Below, in pieces: positions 1 through 6,600 of a stretch of 7,234 nucleotides of DNA. Every line of letters begins with the position of its first letter. Within the stretch, counting starts at the first letter, position 1. The notes under the pieces are model-generated. The model ran no database searches and had not been told where the DNA came from. It worked only from the letters and a program-made list of their open reading frames with translations. Source of the stretch: an uncultured Sphingobacteriaceae bacterium (GTDB taxonomy: Bacteria > Bacteroidota > Bacteroidia > Sphingobacteriales > Sphingobacteriaceae); assembly GCA_937875035.1 (NCBI GenBank), contig CALNCF010000256.1, forward strand, positions 1 through 7,234, written 5' to 3'. Made by a program: the position numbers and the translations under genes.

Positions 1-68
1 GGAATAATATCCCTTGCCCGGCTCAGATGGCCGTTGCCCGTACCCTGTATGGCGAATAAGATCTTCAT
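1..68 (-). CDS. Glycosyltransferase (MurG-like / GT1-type fold), N-terminal 22 residues only
   Basis: This is the 5' end of a gene that runs off the left edge. It reads from an ATG at 66-68 and gives MKILFAIQGTGNGHLSRA followed by RDII, with a proline codon begun at the edge. A first beta-strand followed by a Gly-rich loop and His (GTGNGHLSR, His14) is the N-terminal signature of GT-B glycosyltransferases of the MurG/UDP-glucuronosyltransferase kind. In Bacteroidota this opening is typical of proteins annotated as 'glycosyltransferase family protein' (Glyco_trans_1_3). The start overlaps the stop of the upstream phosphoesterase as ATGA, a 4-bp overlap, so the two are almost certainly co-transcribed and probably translationally coupled. 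I infer transfer of a sugar to an envelope lipid or glycan; acceptor and donor cannot be read from 22 residues. The start is secure because of the overlap and the immediate motif. Confidence 0.8.
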   Translation of the reverse strand, partial: MKILFAIQGTGNGHLSRARDII

Positions 69-925
69 TTATCTTTGATCTGCGCTCCTGTTAAATGCTG
101 GTATAATACCCGGATATCTACTTTTGAATGCAGATCTTCCCGGTCTTCGGTAAAATCATCCTCTTCCTGCCCGCCTGCAAACTCTTCGGGCCTGTATTCG
201 TACACGGACCACTGTCCACGCGTGTATTCCAGCGCGGTCAGGCTTTCCACCCAATCGCCCGAATTCAGGTACATCACCCTTCCCTCTCCGTTGTTGATCT
301 CTTTCATCTCAGGCTGGTGAATATGTCCGCAAATTACATAATCATATTGCTTTTCGATGGCAATATCGGCGGCAGTTTGTTCAAAATCGTTTACAAACTT
401 TACGGCATTCTTTACGCTGCTCTTGATCTTCTTGGAAAAGCTCATCTTTTCGCGACCGATCGCTTTCAGCAGGAAATTGATAAAGGTATTCAATAAGATC
501 AGCGAATCGTAGCCAATGGCGCCCAGCCTGGCGAGCCATTTGGAATACTGCATGGTCACATCAAAAATATCACCATGAAAGATCCATGCTTTTTTCCCGT
601 CGATGTCGAGCACCAGCTTGTTCTGTAAACGGAGCGAGCCCATTTCGAAATCGGCAAACTTCCGCAGGAGCTCATCATGATTCCCCGTCAGGTAATACAC
701 AGGAATCCCCTCGCCTACGTATTTCATGATACGGCGGAGTACCTTGAGATGTGATTCCGGGAAATAGCTTTTGCTGAACTGCCAGATGTCGATGATGTCG
801 CCATTGAGGATGAGGATTCCGGGACGGATGCTTTTGAGGTATTTCAGGAGCTCCTTCGCGTGGCAGCCATAGGTTCCGAGGTGGATATCCGAAAGCACCA
901 CGATTTCAACTTCTCTTTTCGCCAT
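65..925 (-). CDS. LpxH-like metallophosphoesterase (UDP-2,3-diacylglucosamine diphosphatase family)
   Basis: This 286-residue calcineurin-like phosphoesterase has every metal-site motif of the LpxH family (COG2908). It shows DxH (Asp13, His15 in LSDIHLG), GD (Asp43), GNHD (Asn82-His83-Asp84), HGD (His117) and GHIH (His201, His203). LpxH cleaves UDP-2,3-diacylglucosamine to lipid X plus UMP at the inner membrane in lipid A synthesis. A hydrophobic stretch at about residues 131-156 sits where LpxH has its membrane/substrate lid. At 286 residues it is longer than E. coli LpxH (about 240), mainly because of an acidic tail from about residue 245. From recall, Bacteroidota often encode a separate, shorter canonical LpxH, so this may be a paralogue acting on another nucleotide-linked lipid; I therefore give no symbol. 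The start is ATG followed directly by the first beta-strand. It is coupled to the glycosyltransferase downstream. No convincing promoter of its own was found. Confidence 0.88.
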   Translation of the reverse strand: MAKREVEIVVLSDIHLGTYGCHAKELLKYLKSIRPGILILNGDIIDIWQFSKSYFPESHLKVLRRIMKYVGEGIPVYYLTGNHDELLRKFADFEMGSLRLQNKLVLDIDGKKAWIFHGDIFDVTMQYSKWLARLGAIGYDSLILLNTFINFLLKAIGREKMSFSKKIKSSVKNAVKFVNDFEQTAADIAIEKQYDYVICGHIHQPEMKEINNGEGRVMYLNSGDWVESLTALEYTRGQWSVYEYRPEEFAGGQEEDDFTEDREDLHSKVDIRVLYQHLTGAQIKDK

Positions 926-1019
926 GAATGAATGGTCAGTTTTCGATACAAAAAGAAGAAGGGGGTATTAACTGAACATTAAGCACAGGTGAAGAAATAG
1001 GAGCATGGCTGCGGACTCA

Positions 1020-1121
1020 CTATTCGTCCTCTTCTTCGATATTGAAATCGTAAGGACTGAAATAGAATGCGAGCAGGCCGAGCACGGCTGAAGCGAGTAA
1101 TACAAAGTGTATGGTTTCCAT
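1020..1121 (-). CDS. 33-residue single-pass membrane microprotein, unrecognised
   Basis: A short ORF, ATG at 1119-1121 and TAG at 1020-1022, lies in the otherwise empty 348-bp gap between the DinB-like and LpxH-like genes, on the same strand. The product starts METIHFVLLASAVLGLLAFYF and continues with SPYDFNIEEEDE. That is a hydrophobic helix at about residues 5-21, a short SPYDF linker and a strongly acidic tail (EEEDE). This layout, one transmembrane segment plus a charged end, is typical of bacterial small membrane proteins that bind and modulate larger membrane partners. An AGGA (minus strand, 1131-1134) lies 9 nt before the ATG, a plausible ribosome-binding site where most genes in this window lack one. 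The phosphoesterase starts 94 nt downstream. I do not recognise a family, and the function is unknown. It may be a chance ORF, but the organised composition and the AGGA argue for a real gene. Confidence 0.6.
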   Translation of the reverse strand: METIHFVLLASAVLGLLAFYFSPYDFNIEEEDE

Positions 1122-1273
1122 AATGATTGATCCTGGTGCAAAGAACCCGGGGCGATATGAATCCTTAATTAAGCGGCTGTTAAACAATTATGAATACAGC
1201 CCGTAGCCCGGATTGTTTGCATGGTATATCAAAAGGACAACCGTTATGACCTCTGCCCTTACCGCCGGATCAA

Positions 1274-1792
1274 TTATATTCCGATCTGCTTTTCGGTGCG
1301 CAGCAGTTGCCGGTAATGATGTTCCGTATGGATCTGCATAAAACGGACCCATTGCCGGTTATCGAGGTAACCCAATACAGGGTGCCGGAATTTCTGCCGC
1401 GGGTTCCATTCCTTCCGGCGGCTGTAGACGGCCTGCAATTGCTCCCGCAGGCGAAGTATTGCTTCCAGGGCTTTAGGCTTGTCGAATACCGGGGTACGGT
1501 CCTGCACCGCCTGCGGCACCTTACGTCCCGCCGGGATCTTCCCCCATAGCAGGATATATCTTGCCGACCATTTCAGGCGGTCGGGCACCGGGGGCGGCTG
1601 CGTATCAAGAACGCGGATCATGCCTTTTACCGAAAGCAGGTTCGCCGTCATGATGTGCGCGTATACCTGCGCCAGGCTCCATTTCCCTTCGGCGGGCTGC
1701 TGCGCAAACTGCGCATCGGAATATTTGCCAAGCATCTCCTGGTACCGGTCCAGCGAACGCATTAAACGGCGGAAGTTTCTTTCAAGGCCCAT
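1274..1792 (-). CDS. DinB-family (DinB_2-type) four-helix metal-binding protein
   Basis: This 172-residue protein looks like a DinB/YfiT-like four-helix bundle. The first conserved block is KWSLAQVYAHI, with His46 as first metal ligand. The second is the C-terminal WVRFMQIHTEHHYRQL, with His155 and His159 in HxxxH spacing. Together they make the His triad that binds a divalent metal in this superfamily. The helical core between them and the overall length fit the usual 150-180 residues. Known relatives include thiol-dependent transferases (bacillithiol or mycothiol S-transferases, mycothiol-dependent maleylpyruvate isomerase) and many uncharacterised stress-linked proteins; the substrate here is unknown. 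It starts 10 nt after the stop of the HAD phosphatase gene, so it is the second gene of that transcript. I found no intrinsic terminator after its stop. It lacks a signal peptide, so a cytoplasmic location is inferred. Confidence 0.8.
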   Translation of the reverse strand: MGLERNFRRLMRSLDRYQEMLGKYSDAQFAQQPAEGKWSLAQVYAHIMTANLLSVKGMIRVLDTQPPPVPDRLKWSARYILLWGKIPAGRKVPQAVQDRTPVFDKPKALEAILRLREQLQAVYSRRKEWNPRQKFRHPVLGYLDNRQWVRFMQIHTEHHYRQLLRTEKQIGI

Positions 1793-1802
1793 CTTACTTA
1801 TT

Positions 1803-2495
1803 TTATAATATGGTAAACAGTTCGTTCAGATCGCTGATCTCGTAGGTGGTTTCCACATCGTGCGCATGCTTATTCGGATTGAAGAACACCTGGTCGATGC
1901 CTGAGTTCTTGGCACCTATAATATCCGCTTCCAGGGAATCGCCTACCATGATCACTTCATGCGATTCGCTGCCGGCTTCCTGCATGGCATGCCGGAACAG
2001 GGCCGTATCGGGTTTGTAGATCCCGATCACTTCGGAGATGAACACATTCTTAAAATAAGGCGACAGCCCTGTGAGGTTCATCTTCAGGTCGGAAGAATCC
2101 TTAAAGCCATTGGTAATAACATGCAGGTGATATTTATCGGAAAGATACCTCAGCACCTCATGTGTGCCTGGAAAGAGGTTGGTCTTTGTCGGGCAGATCC
2201 GCACATAGTCGTCCTCGAAGCTGTCGGGCAGCAACTCTTCACCCAAACCGAATTCGGCAAAGGTCTGGCGGAAACGACGGGCGCGCAGGTCTTCCTTCGT
2301 GATCACCCCATTATGGTAATCTCTCCAGAGGCGGTGATTATTTTCGGTATAAATGCTGATGAACGAATCTGCAGAAGCAACCCCCAGCTCAGACAGGCGA
2401 TAGCTGTCGTACAGCTCGAGCAGGGTTTCGCGGGCATTGGTATCAAAATCCCACAGGGTATGGTCGAGGTCGAAAAAAACGTGCTTGTATTTCAT
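1803..2495 (-). CDS. yjjG: HAD-superfamily hydrolase, YjjG/YfnB-type pyrimidine 5'-nucleotidase
   Basis: This 230-residue haloacid-dehalogenase phosphatase has all four motifs. Motif I is FFDLDHTLW, with nucleophile Asp9, acid/base Asp11 and Thr13. Motif II is ITNG (Thr128), motif III is Lys161 in YKP, and motif IV is GDSLEAD (Asp186, Asp191). A helical C1 cap lies between motifs I and II. The segment NHRLWRDYHNGVIT (residues 53-66) closely resembles the corresponding cap region of E. coli YjjG as I recall it (NKPLWVDYQNGAIT), and the total length matches. E. coli YjjG dephosphorylates noncanonical pyrimidine nucleoside monophosphates, preventing their incorporation into DNA; that substrate is assigned here by family only. 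The ATG at 2493-2495 precedes the first beta-strand directly and lies 28 nt after a TAnnTTTG box. The gene leads a two-gene unit with the DinB-like protein. It is expected to be cytoplasmic. Confidence 0.87.
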   Translation of the reverse strand: MKYKHVFFDLDHTLWDFDTNARETLLELYDSYRLSELGVASADSFISIYTENNHRLWRDYHNGVITKEDLRARRFRQTFAEFGLGEELLPDSFEDDYVRICPTKTNLFPGTHEVLRYLSDKYHLHVITNGFKDSSDLKMNLTGLSPYFKNVFISEVIGIYKPDTALFRHAMQEAGSESHEVIMVGDSLEADIIGAKNSGIDQVFFNPNKHAHDVETTYEISDLNELFTIL

Positions 2496-2523
2496 CAGGG
2501 TAAAGGATAAATATCTAAAAAGA

Positions 2524-2531
2524 CAAAAGTA
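2524..2531 (-). promoter_or_regulatory. Candidate Bacteroidota promoter -7 box (TACTTTTG) for the HAD-DinB unit
   Basis: On the minus strand the sequence reads TACTTTTG, a full match to the Bacteroidota sigma-ABfr -7 consensus TAnnTTTG, in an AT-rich stretch ending 28 nt before the HAD start codon. The -33 element (TTTG consensus) is poor: only TTTC at 2554-2557 lies near, with a 22-nt spacer, slightly longer than usual. The match and the position just after the upstream terminator make it a reasonable start point for this unit, but a single 8-base match can occur by chance. Confidence 0.5.
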
Positions 2532-2600
2532 AGAAAATAAGCGCTCCCGGCAGGAAACCGCCTGCGTGACCTTTTAAACGTTTTTCTTCCCTTATTTCCC

Positions 2601-2633
2601 AAAAAAACCGGGCCCCTCTTTCGAAGGGCCCGG
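2601..2633 (-). terminator. Rho-independent terminator after the PorP-like gene
   Basis: On the minus strand an uninterrupted 8-bp GC stem, CCGGGCCC (2626-2633) with GGGCCCGG (2608-2615), encloses a 10-nt loop and is followed at once by seven T residues (A run at 2601-2607 on the plus strand). It begins 33 nt after the stop codon of the PorP-like gene. The stem is entirely G/C and the T tract is exactly in place, so it should end the adhesin-PorP transcript efficiently. No T run follows the hairpin on the plus strand, so it is one-directional. Confidence 0.92.
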
Positions 2634-2666
2634 GGTACATGTATTGTAAACCAAAAAGGGGTCGCG

Positions 2667-3569
2667 CTATTGAAGCGTTACCCGGAGATTCACTTCAAAG
2701 TTTCCTCCGGCATAGCTTTTCATCGCGTAAGTAGCGGTACTGTAGGCGGTGCTCAGGTTCAGGGCTTTGTACTGGATACCCACCCCGATCGTTCCGCTGT
2801 TATTGCTGTGGTACATGGCCATCAGGTTCAGTCGGTTCTCTACGAAGCCGATGTTCGCTCCGGCGTCGACAAGGTTATCAAAGCCTTTCACGCCCCGGAA
2901 GCATACTTTCGGCTCCAGGCGGATACCGCCACCCATGGCTTTTTCGAATACGAACTTATAAGAAGCCGCTCCGAAAAATGTAGGACGGTCCACCCCGGTG
3001 GTACGCACATCGGTACGGGTAAAGGTTTTCAGGTCAGGGATAGCTGCCTGTAAGCTCAGCTTATCCGAAGTATAGGCGATCCCGGCATCCCCGTCGATAT
3101 AGCTTTTGCGCTGGTTATAATCACCGATCACGATATCGTTCGAATTCCCGTTCACCCGCTCCTCTGCGATACGCTCATTAGAGATACCAAGCGACACCCC
3201 GAAATGAATGCGCTGGTTGTTACGGTCGTTCATCGGGATGTGATAGGAATAGGTGCCGAGAAAGCTGGTCCATTCCTGTAAGCCGGATTTGTCGCTTTGC
3301 AGCATCAGCCCGAGCCCCACCTTGTTGGCAAAGCCATAATCGGCAGTGAGCACCTGCGTGGTCGGCGCTCCCGGGAAGGAGCTCCACTGCTTGCTGTGGG
3401 CGAGGTTGATCACGAACTCTTCTTTCAGCCCTGCCATAGCCGGGTTGCCCAGGTATTGATTCTGGAAATACATGGAGCGGAGCGGGTTCAGCTGCGCCTT
3501 TGCAACAGTTGTACCGCAGATCGCCAGGATCGTTACTAAAGCCGCCTTGATGTAGTTATTATTTTTCAT
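2667..3569 (-). CDS. PorP/SprF-family type IX secretion system outer-membrane protein
   Basis: This 300-residue protein starts with a typical Sec signal peptide: Lys and Asn residues, a hydrophobic core AALVTILAICG, and likely cleavage after AKA at residue 25. The mature start, QLNPLRSMYFQNQYLGNPAMAG, is the hallmark of the PorP/SprF family (TIGR03519), where the N-x-x-LxNPAxAG pattern is strongly conserved. The rest alternates polar and hydrophobic residues in short strands (for example VGLGLMLQSD, IHFGVSLGIS), as expected of an outer-membrane beta-barrel. In Flavobacterium johnsoniae SprF is required for secretion of the adhesin SprB, whose C-terminal domain is type B. Here the gene lies 51 bp downstream of a giant protein with that same domain type, so I infer it is the dedicated partner of that cargo. 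No promoter box was found in the gap, implying co-transcription; a terminator follows. Which PorP/SprF paralogue it is cannot be told, so no symbol is given. Confidence 0.92.
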   Translation of the reverse strand: MKNNNYIKAALVTILAICGTTVAKAQLNPLRSMYFQNQYLGNPAMAGLKEEFVINLAHSKQWSSFPGAPTTQVLTADYGFANKVGLGLMLQSDKSGLQEWTSFLGTYSYHIPMNDRNNQRIHFGVSLGISNERIAEERVNGNSNDIVIGDYNQRKSYIDGDAGIAYTSDKLSLQAAIPDLKTFTRTDVRTTGVDRPTFFGAASYKFVFEKAMGGGIRLEPKVCFRGVKGFDNLVDAGANIGFVENRLNLMAMYHSNNSGTIGVGIQYKALNLSTAYSTATYAMKSYAGGNFEVNLRVTLQ

Positions 3570-3584
3570 CGTTAACTCATTTAT

Positions 3585-3608
3585 GCTGCCGGGCTTGTTT
3601 CCGGCAGC
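3585..3608 (-). promoter_or_regulatory. Intercistronic stem-loop between the giant adhesin and PorP-like genes
   Basis: A perfect inverted repeat, GCTGCCGG (3585-3592) and CCGGCAGC (3601-3608), encloses an 8-nt loop in the 51-bp gap between two same-strand genes. Downstream on the minus strand the sequence is ATAAATGAG, with no T tract, so it is not a standard intrinsic terminator. A GC-rich hairpin in this place could protect the upstream mRNA 3' end, attenuate read-through or set the cargo-to-partner ratio. The structure is visible; the role is inference. Confidence 0.6.
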
Positions 3609-3620
3609 TCATCATGTATA

Positions 3621-6600
3621 TTATTTATTCCTGATAATGGTGATAAATCCTTTGATCACATCGGCGCCTGTACCAAAGTCTACGATGTAGAAATAGGTAC
3701 CCTCCGCAAGCGGACTTCCCCCGATGGTCGCATCCCAGGTGTTCGTATAGCCCCGCTGGCTGAAGATCTCACGGCCCGCGCGGTCGAATACTTTCACTAC
3801 GTTATTCGGATACATGTCGATATTATCGATCACCCAGTAATCATTCACACCATCTCCGTTCGGCGACATCAGGTTGGTACCCTCTACCGCTTTGTAATCT
3901 TCGAGCACGTTCAGGGTAATGCTTTCCATACTGGTACACCCATGCTCGCTGATCACGATCACCGAGTAAGTAGTAGCCGCTGTCGGACGTACGTTAATGG
4001 ACGCGCTGGTATCACCGGTAGACCATTCATAAGCCACACCTCCCGAAGCGACCAGGGTTGCCGTTACTCCTTTGGATAGCTCTGTACCCTGTTCGGAAAC
4101 AATCTTCGCAACAGGAAGCGCATAGATATCAAGGCTAAACGAATGGGCGATAGTATCGATACCGCCATTGGCTGTACCGCCGTTATCCTGCGCCGTTACC
4201 ATGATCATGGCAGACCCGATCGAAGAAGCGTCTTTCAGCCTGTAACGCAGGGTCGCTGTGCTGCCTGATACCGGGCTTACGGTCAGCGAGCTGAACAATC
4301 CCGGGTTATCTGTACGCACGCGCAGGTTCACAGACTGGCTCGTTTCCTCGCCTGCTGTAATGCCTGTCAGCAGGATGCTCTCTTCTTCTTCGCTATAGCA
4401 GAATTCCTGTGCAGAGATCACATCCATGGTCGGCACTTCATTGATATCGCGAAGTATGATCATAAATGTGCTATCCAATGAAAGGTTGTTTTGTGTGGTT
4501 GCACGGACGCGCACGCTGTAGGTTTGCTTCTGCTCGAAATCAAGCGCTGCTGTTGTACGCAGCTCATTCGTATTTTGTATACTGAACAACGCGTTGTCGG
4601 CATCACCGAGGCCGCTTACCAGGGTATAGGTAAAGCTCGCGTTCGGGTCCTGTGAAGTAGCGCTCAGCGTTCCCGCCAGCGCACCCGGCACTTCGTTTTC
4701 GTACAGGTCGGCAGGGGTTATCAATACCTGGTCAGGAGCTCCCGGCTTCACGGTCAGGGTACCCGGAACATAGGTCATATCGTAGTTCAGGGAAACGCCG
4801 CCGCTTACTGTGATCGGGTATGTACCGATCGGTGAGCTTTGCGTAGCGACCGTCGCGCCTGCAGGTATCACTGTCAATGCTGATTCATCTTCACCATTAA
4901 TAAAGCCGCTGTAGCTTAAGGTGAATACCGGGTTCACCGCACCTACGAATTTCTCCTTATCATCCGCTTTCACGGTCAGGGCCCGGGTAGTAATAGACCC
5001 GGTGGTGGTAGCGTTCGCAGTAGTCAGGTTATAATTGTTACGGTCGGAGCCGGCCAGGATAAAATCATTCGCTGTTACCGTTTTCCCGATACCGCCGTTC
5101 TTATCATCGTAATGGCCGGTACCGCTTACGGATACGATATCACCCGCTTCAATACCTTGCAGGCTGTAGTTCGCTGCTACCAGCATCGCTTCCGTGCTTC
5201 CGTCATATTGCTTGGTAATAACCGGGCTTGCATTCAGCGTCAGCGTAATTGGCTTCGTCGTGATGTCACCGTTTACGTTGGCCGTAGCAGTGCTCAGCGT
5301 GTAGTTGGAAGACTGTGCGCCAGCTAACACAAAGCTGTTCACGGTGATCATTTTACCCGCGCCCACGCTCTTATTATCATAAGCAGCCGTTCCGCTTACC
5401 GTTACATCATCGCCTGTTTCCAATCCCTGTAAGCTGTAATTGGCAGGAACGAGGGTTGCGCCCGCACTACCGTCATATACTTTCGTAATCAGCGGACTTG
5501 CATTCAGGGTCACTGTGATCGGCTTTTCAGTAATCGCTCCGGTCGTCGTTTCAGTAACCGTGTTCAGATTATAGTTCCCAAGATCAGCCCCCGCTAATAC
5601 AAAGCTCCCCGCTGTGATGGTCTTCCCGCTTCCAACTTCTTTGGTATCATACAGGGCCACACCGCTTACCGTTACCGCATCGCCGGTCTCCACACCTTGC
5701 AGGCTATAGTTAGCCGGAGCCAGGGTAGCGGAAAGCGTTCCATCATATACCTTGGTGATCGCCGGGCTTGCGTTCAGCGCCAGGGTAATTTGTTTTGTAG
5801 TAATGTCTCCATTTACATCGGCCGTAGTGGTGGTCAGCGTGTAGTTAGCAGACTGCGCACCGGCCAGCACAAAGCCGTTTACCGTTATTACTTTTCCGGC
5901 GCCCACCTGCTTATTATCATAAACAGCCGTTCCGCTTACGGTTACCACATCGCCGGTTTCCACACCTTGCAGGCTGTAATTAGCAGGAACAAGGGTCGCC
6001 GAAACCGTTCCGTCATATACTTTCGTAATCTCCGGACTTGCATTCAGGCTAAGGATGATGTCTTTTGCTGTGATATTACCCGTGGTTGTGGCCGACGTGG
6101 TCGTCAGATTGTAGTTAGCCAGATCAAGACCAGACAGCACAAAGCTGTTCACGGTAATTACTTTTGAAAGGCCTGCATCCTTAGTATCATAAAGAGCCGT
6201 ACCGCTCACCAACAGGTCATCATCAGAAATAACATTCTGAAGACTATAATTAGCTGCGGCCAGGCTTGCTGTCGTGTTACCGTCGTATACCTTCGTAATG
6301 AGCGGTGCTGCATTCAGGGTAAGCGTTACATCTTTCTTAGTAATGTTACCTGTAGTAGCGGCTGTAGCTGTTGTGAGGGTATAGTTATGCGCTTCGGCTC
6401 CGGCCAGCAACAGGCTGCTTACCGTAACAGCCTTACCCGTACCCGCCGTCTTATCCGTATACACCGCGGTTCCGCTTACGGTCACATCATCTCCGGTCTC
6501 TACACCCTGCAGGCTGTAATTTGCCGGGGCAAGGGTCGCGTCCGCGTTCCCGTCATATACTTTCGTAACCAGGGGACTCGCATTTAATGAAGCGGTAATA

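Noticed and set aside
949..956. TCTTTTTG on the minus strand as a -7 promoter box for the LpxH-like gene
   Set aside because: It lacks the A of TAnnTTTG and has no TTTG at the right distance upstream, so it was not annotated. The same applies to TCCTTTTG at 1230-1237 ahead of the microprotein.
1959..2510. 183-codon plus-strand ORF opposite the HAD gene
   Set aside because: It is fully antisense to a gene with all four HAD motifs, has no recognisable domain and no promoter or ribosome-binding site; it is a shadow frame.
2551..2566. Small hairpin GCAGG/CCTGC ahead of the HAD gene
   Set aside because: The stem is only 5 bp and is not followed by a clear T run on either strand, so it supports neither a terminator nor a riboswitch.
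3552..3554. Lipoprotein signal in the PorP-like leader (Cys18 in LAIC)
   Set aside because: The residue before Cys is Ile rather than Gly, Ala or Ser, and a good signal peptidase I site (AKA-Q) follows at residues 23-26.
5697..6167. Plus-strand ORF with internally repeated Arg- and Tyr-rich protein
   Set aside because: Its periodicity comes from the 270-bp YDG repeats on the other strand. The same shadow recurs at 5112-5327, 6387-6587 and 6663-6932.
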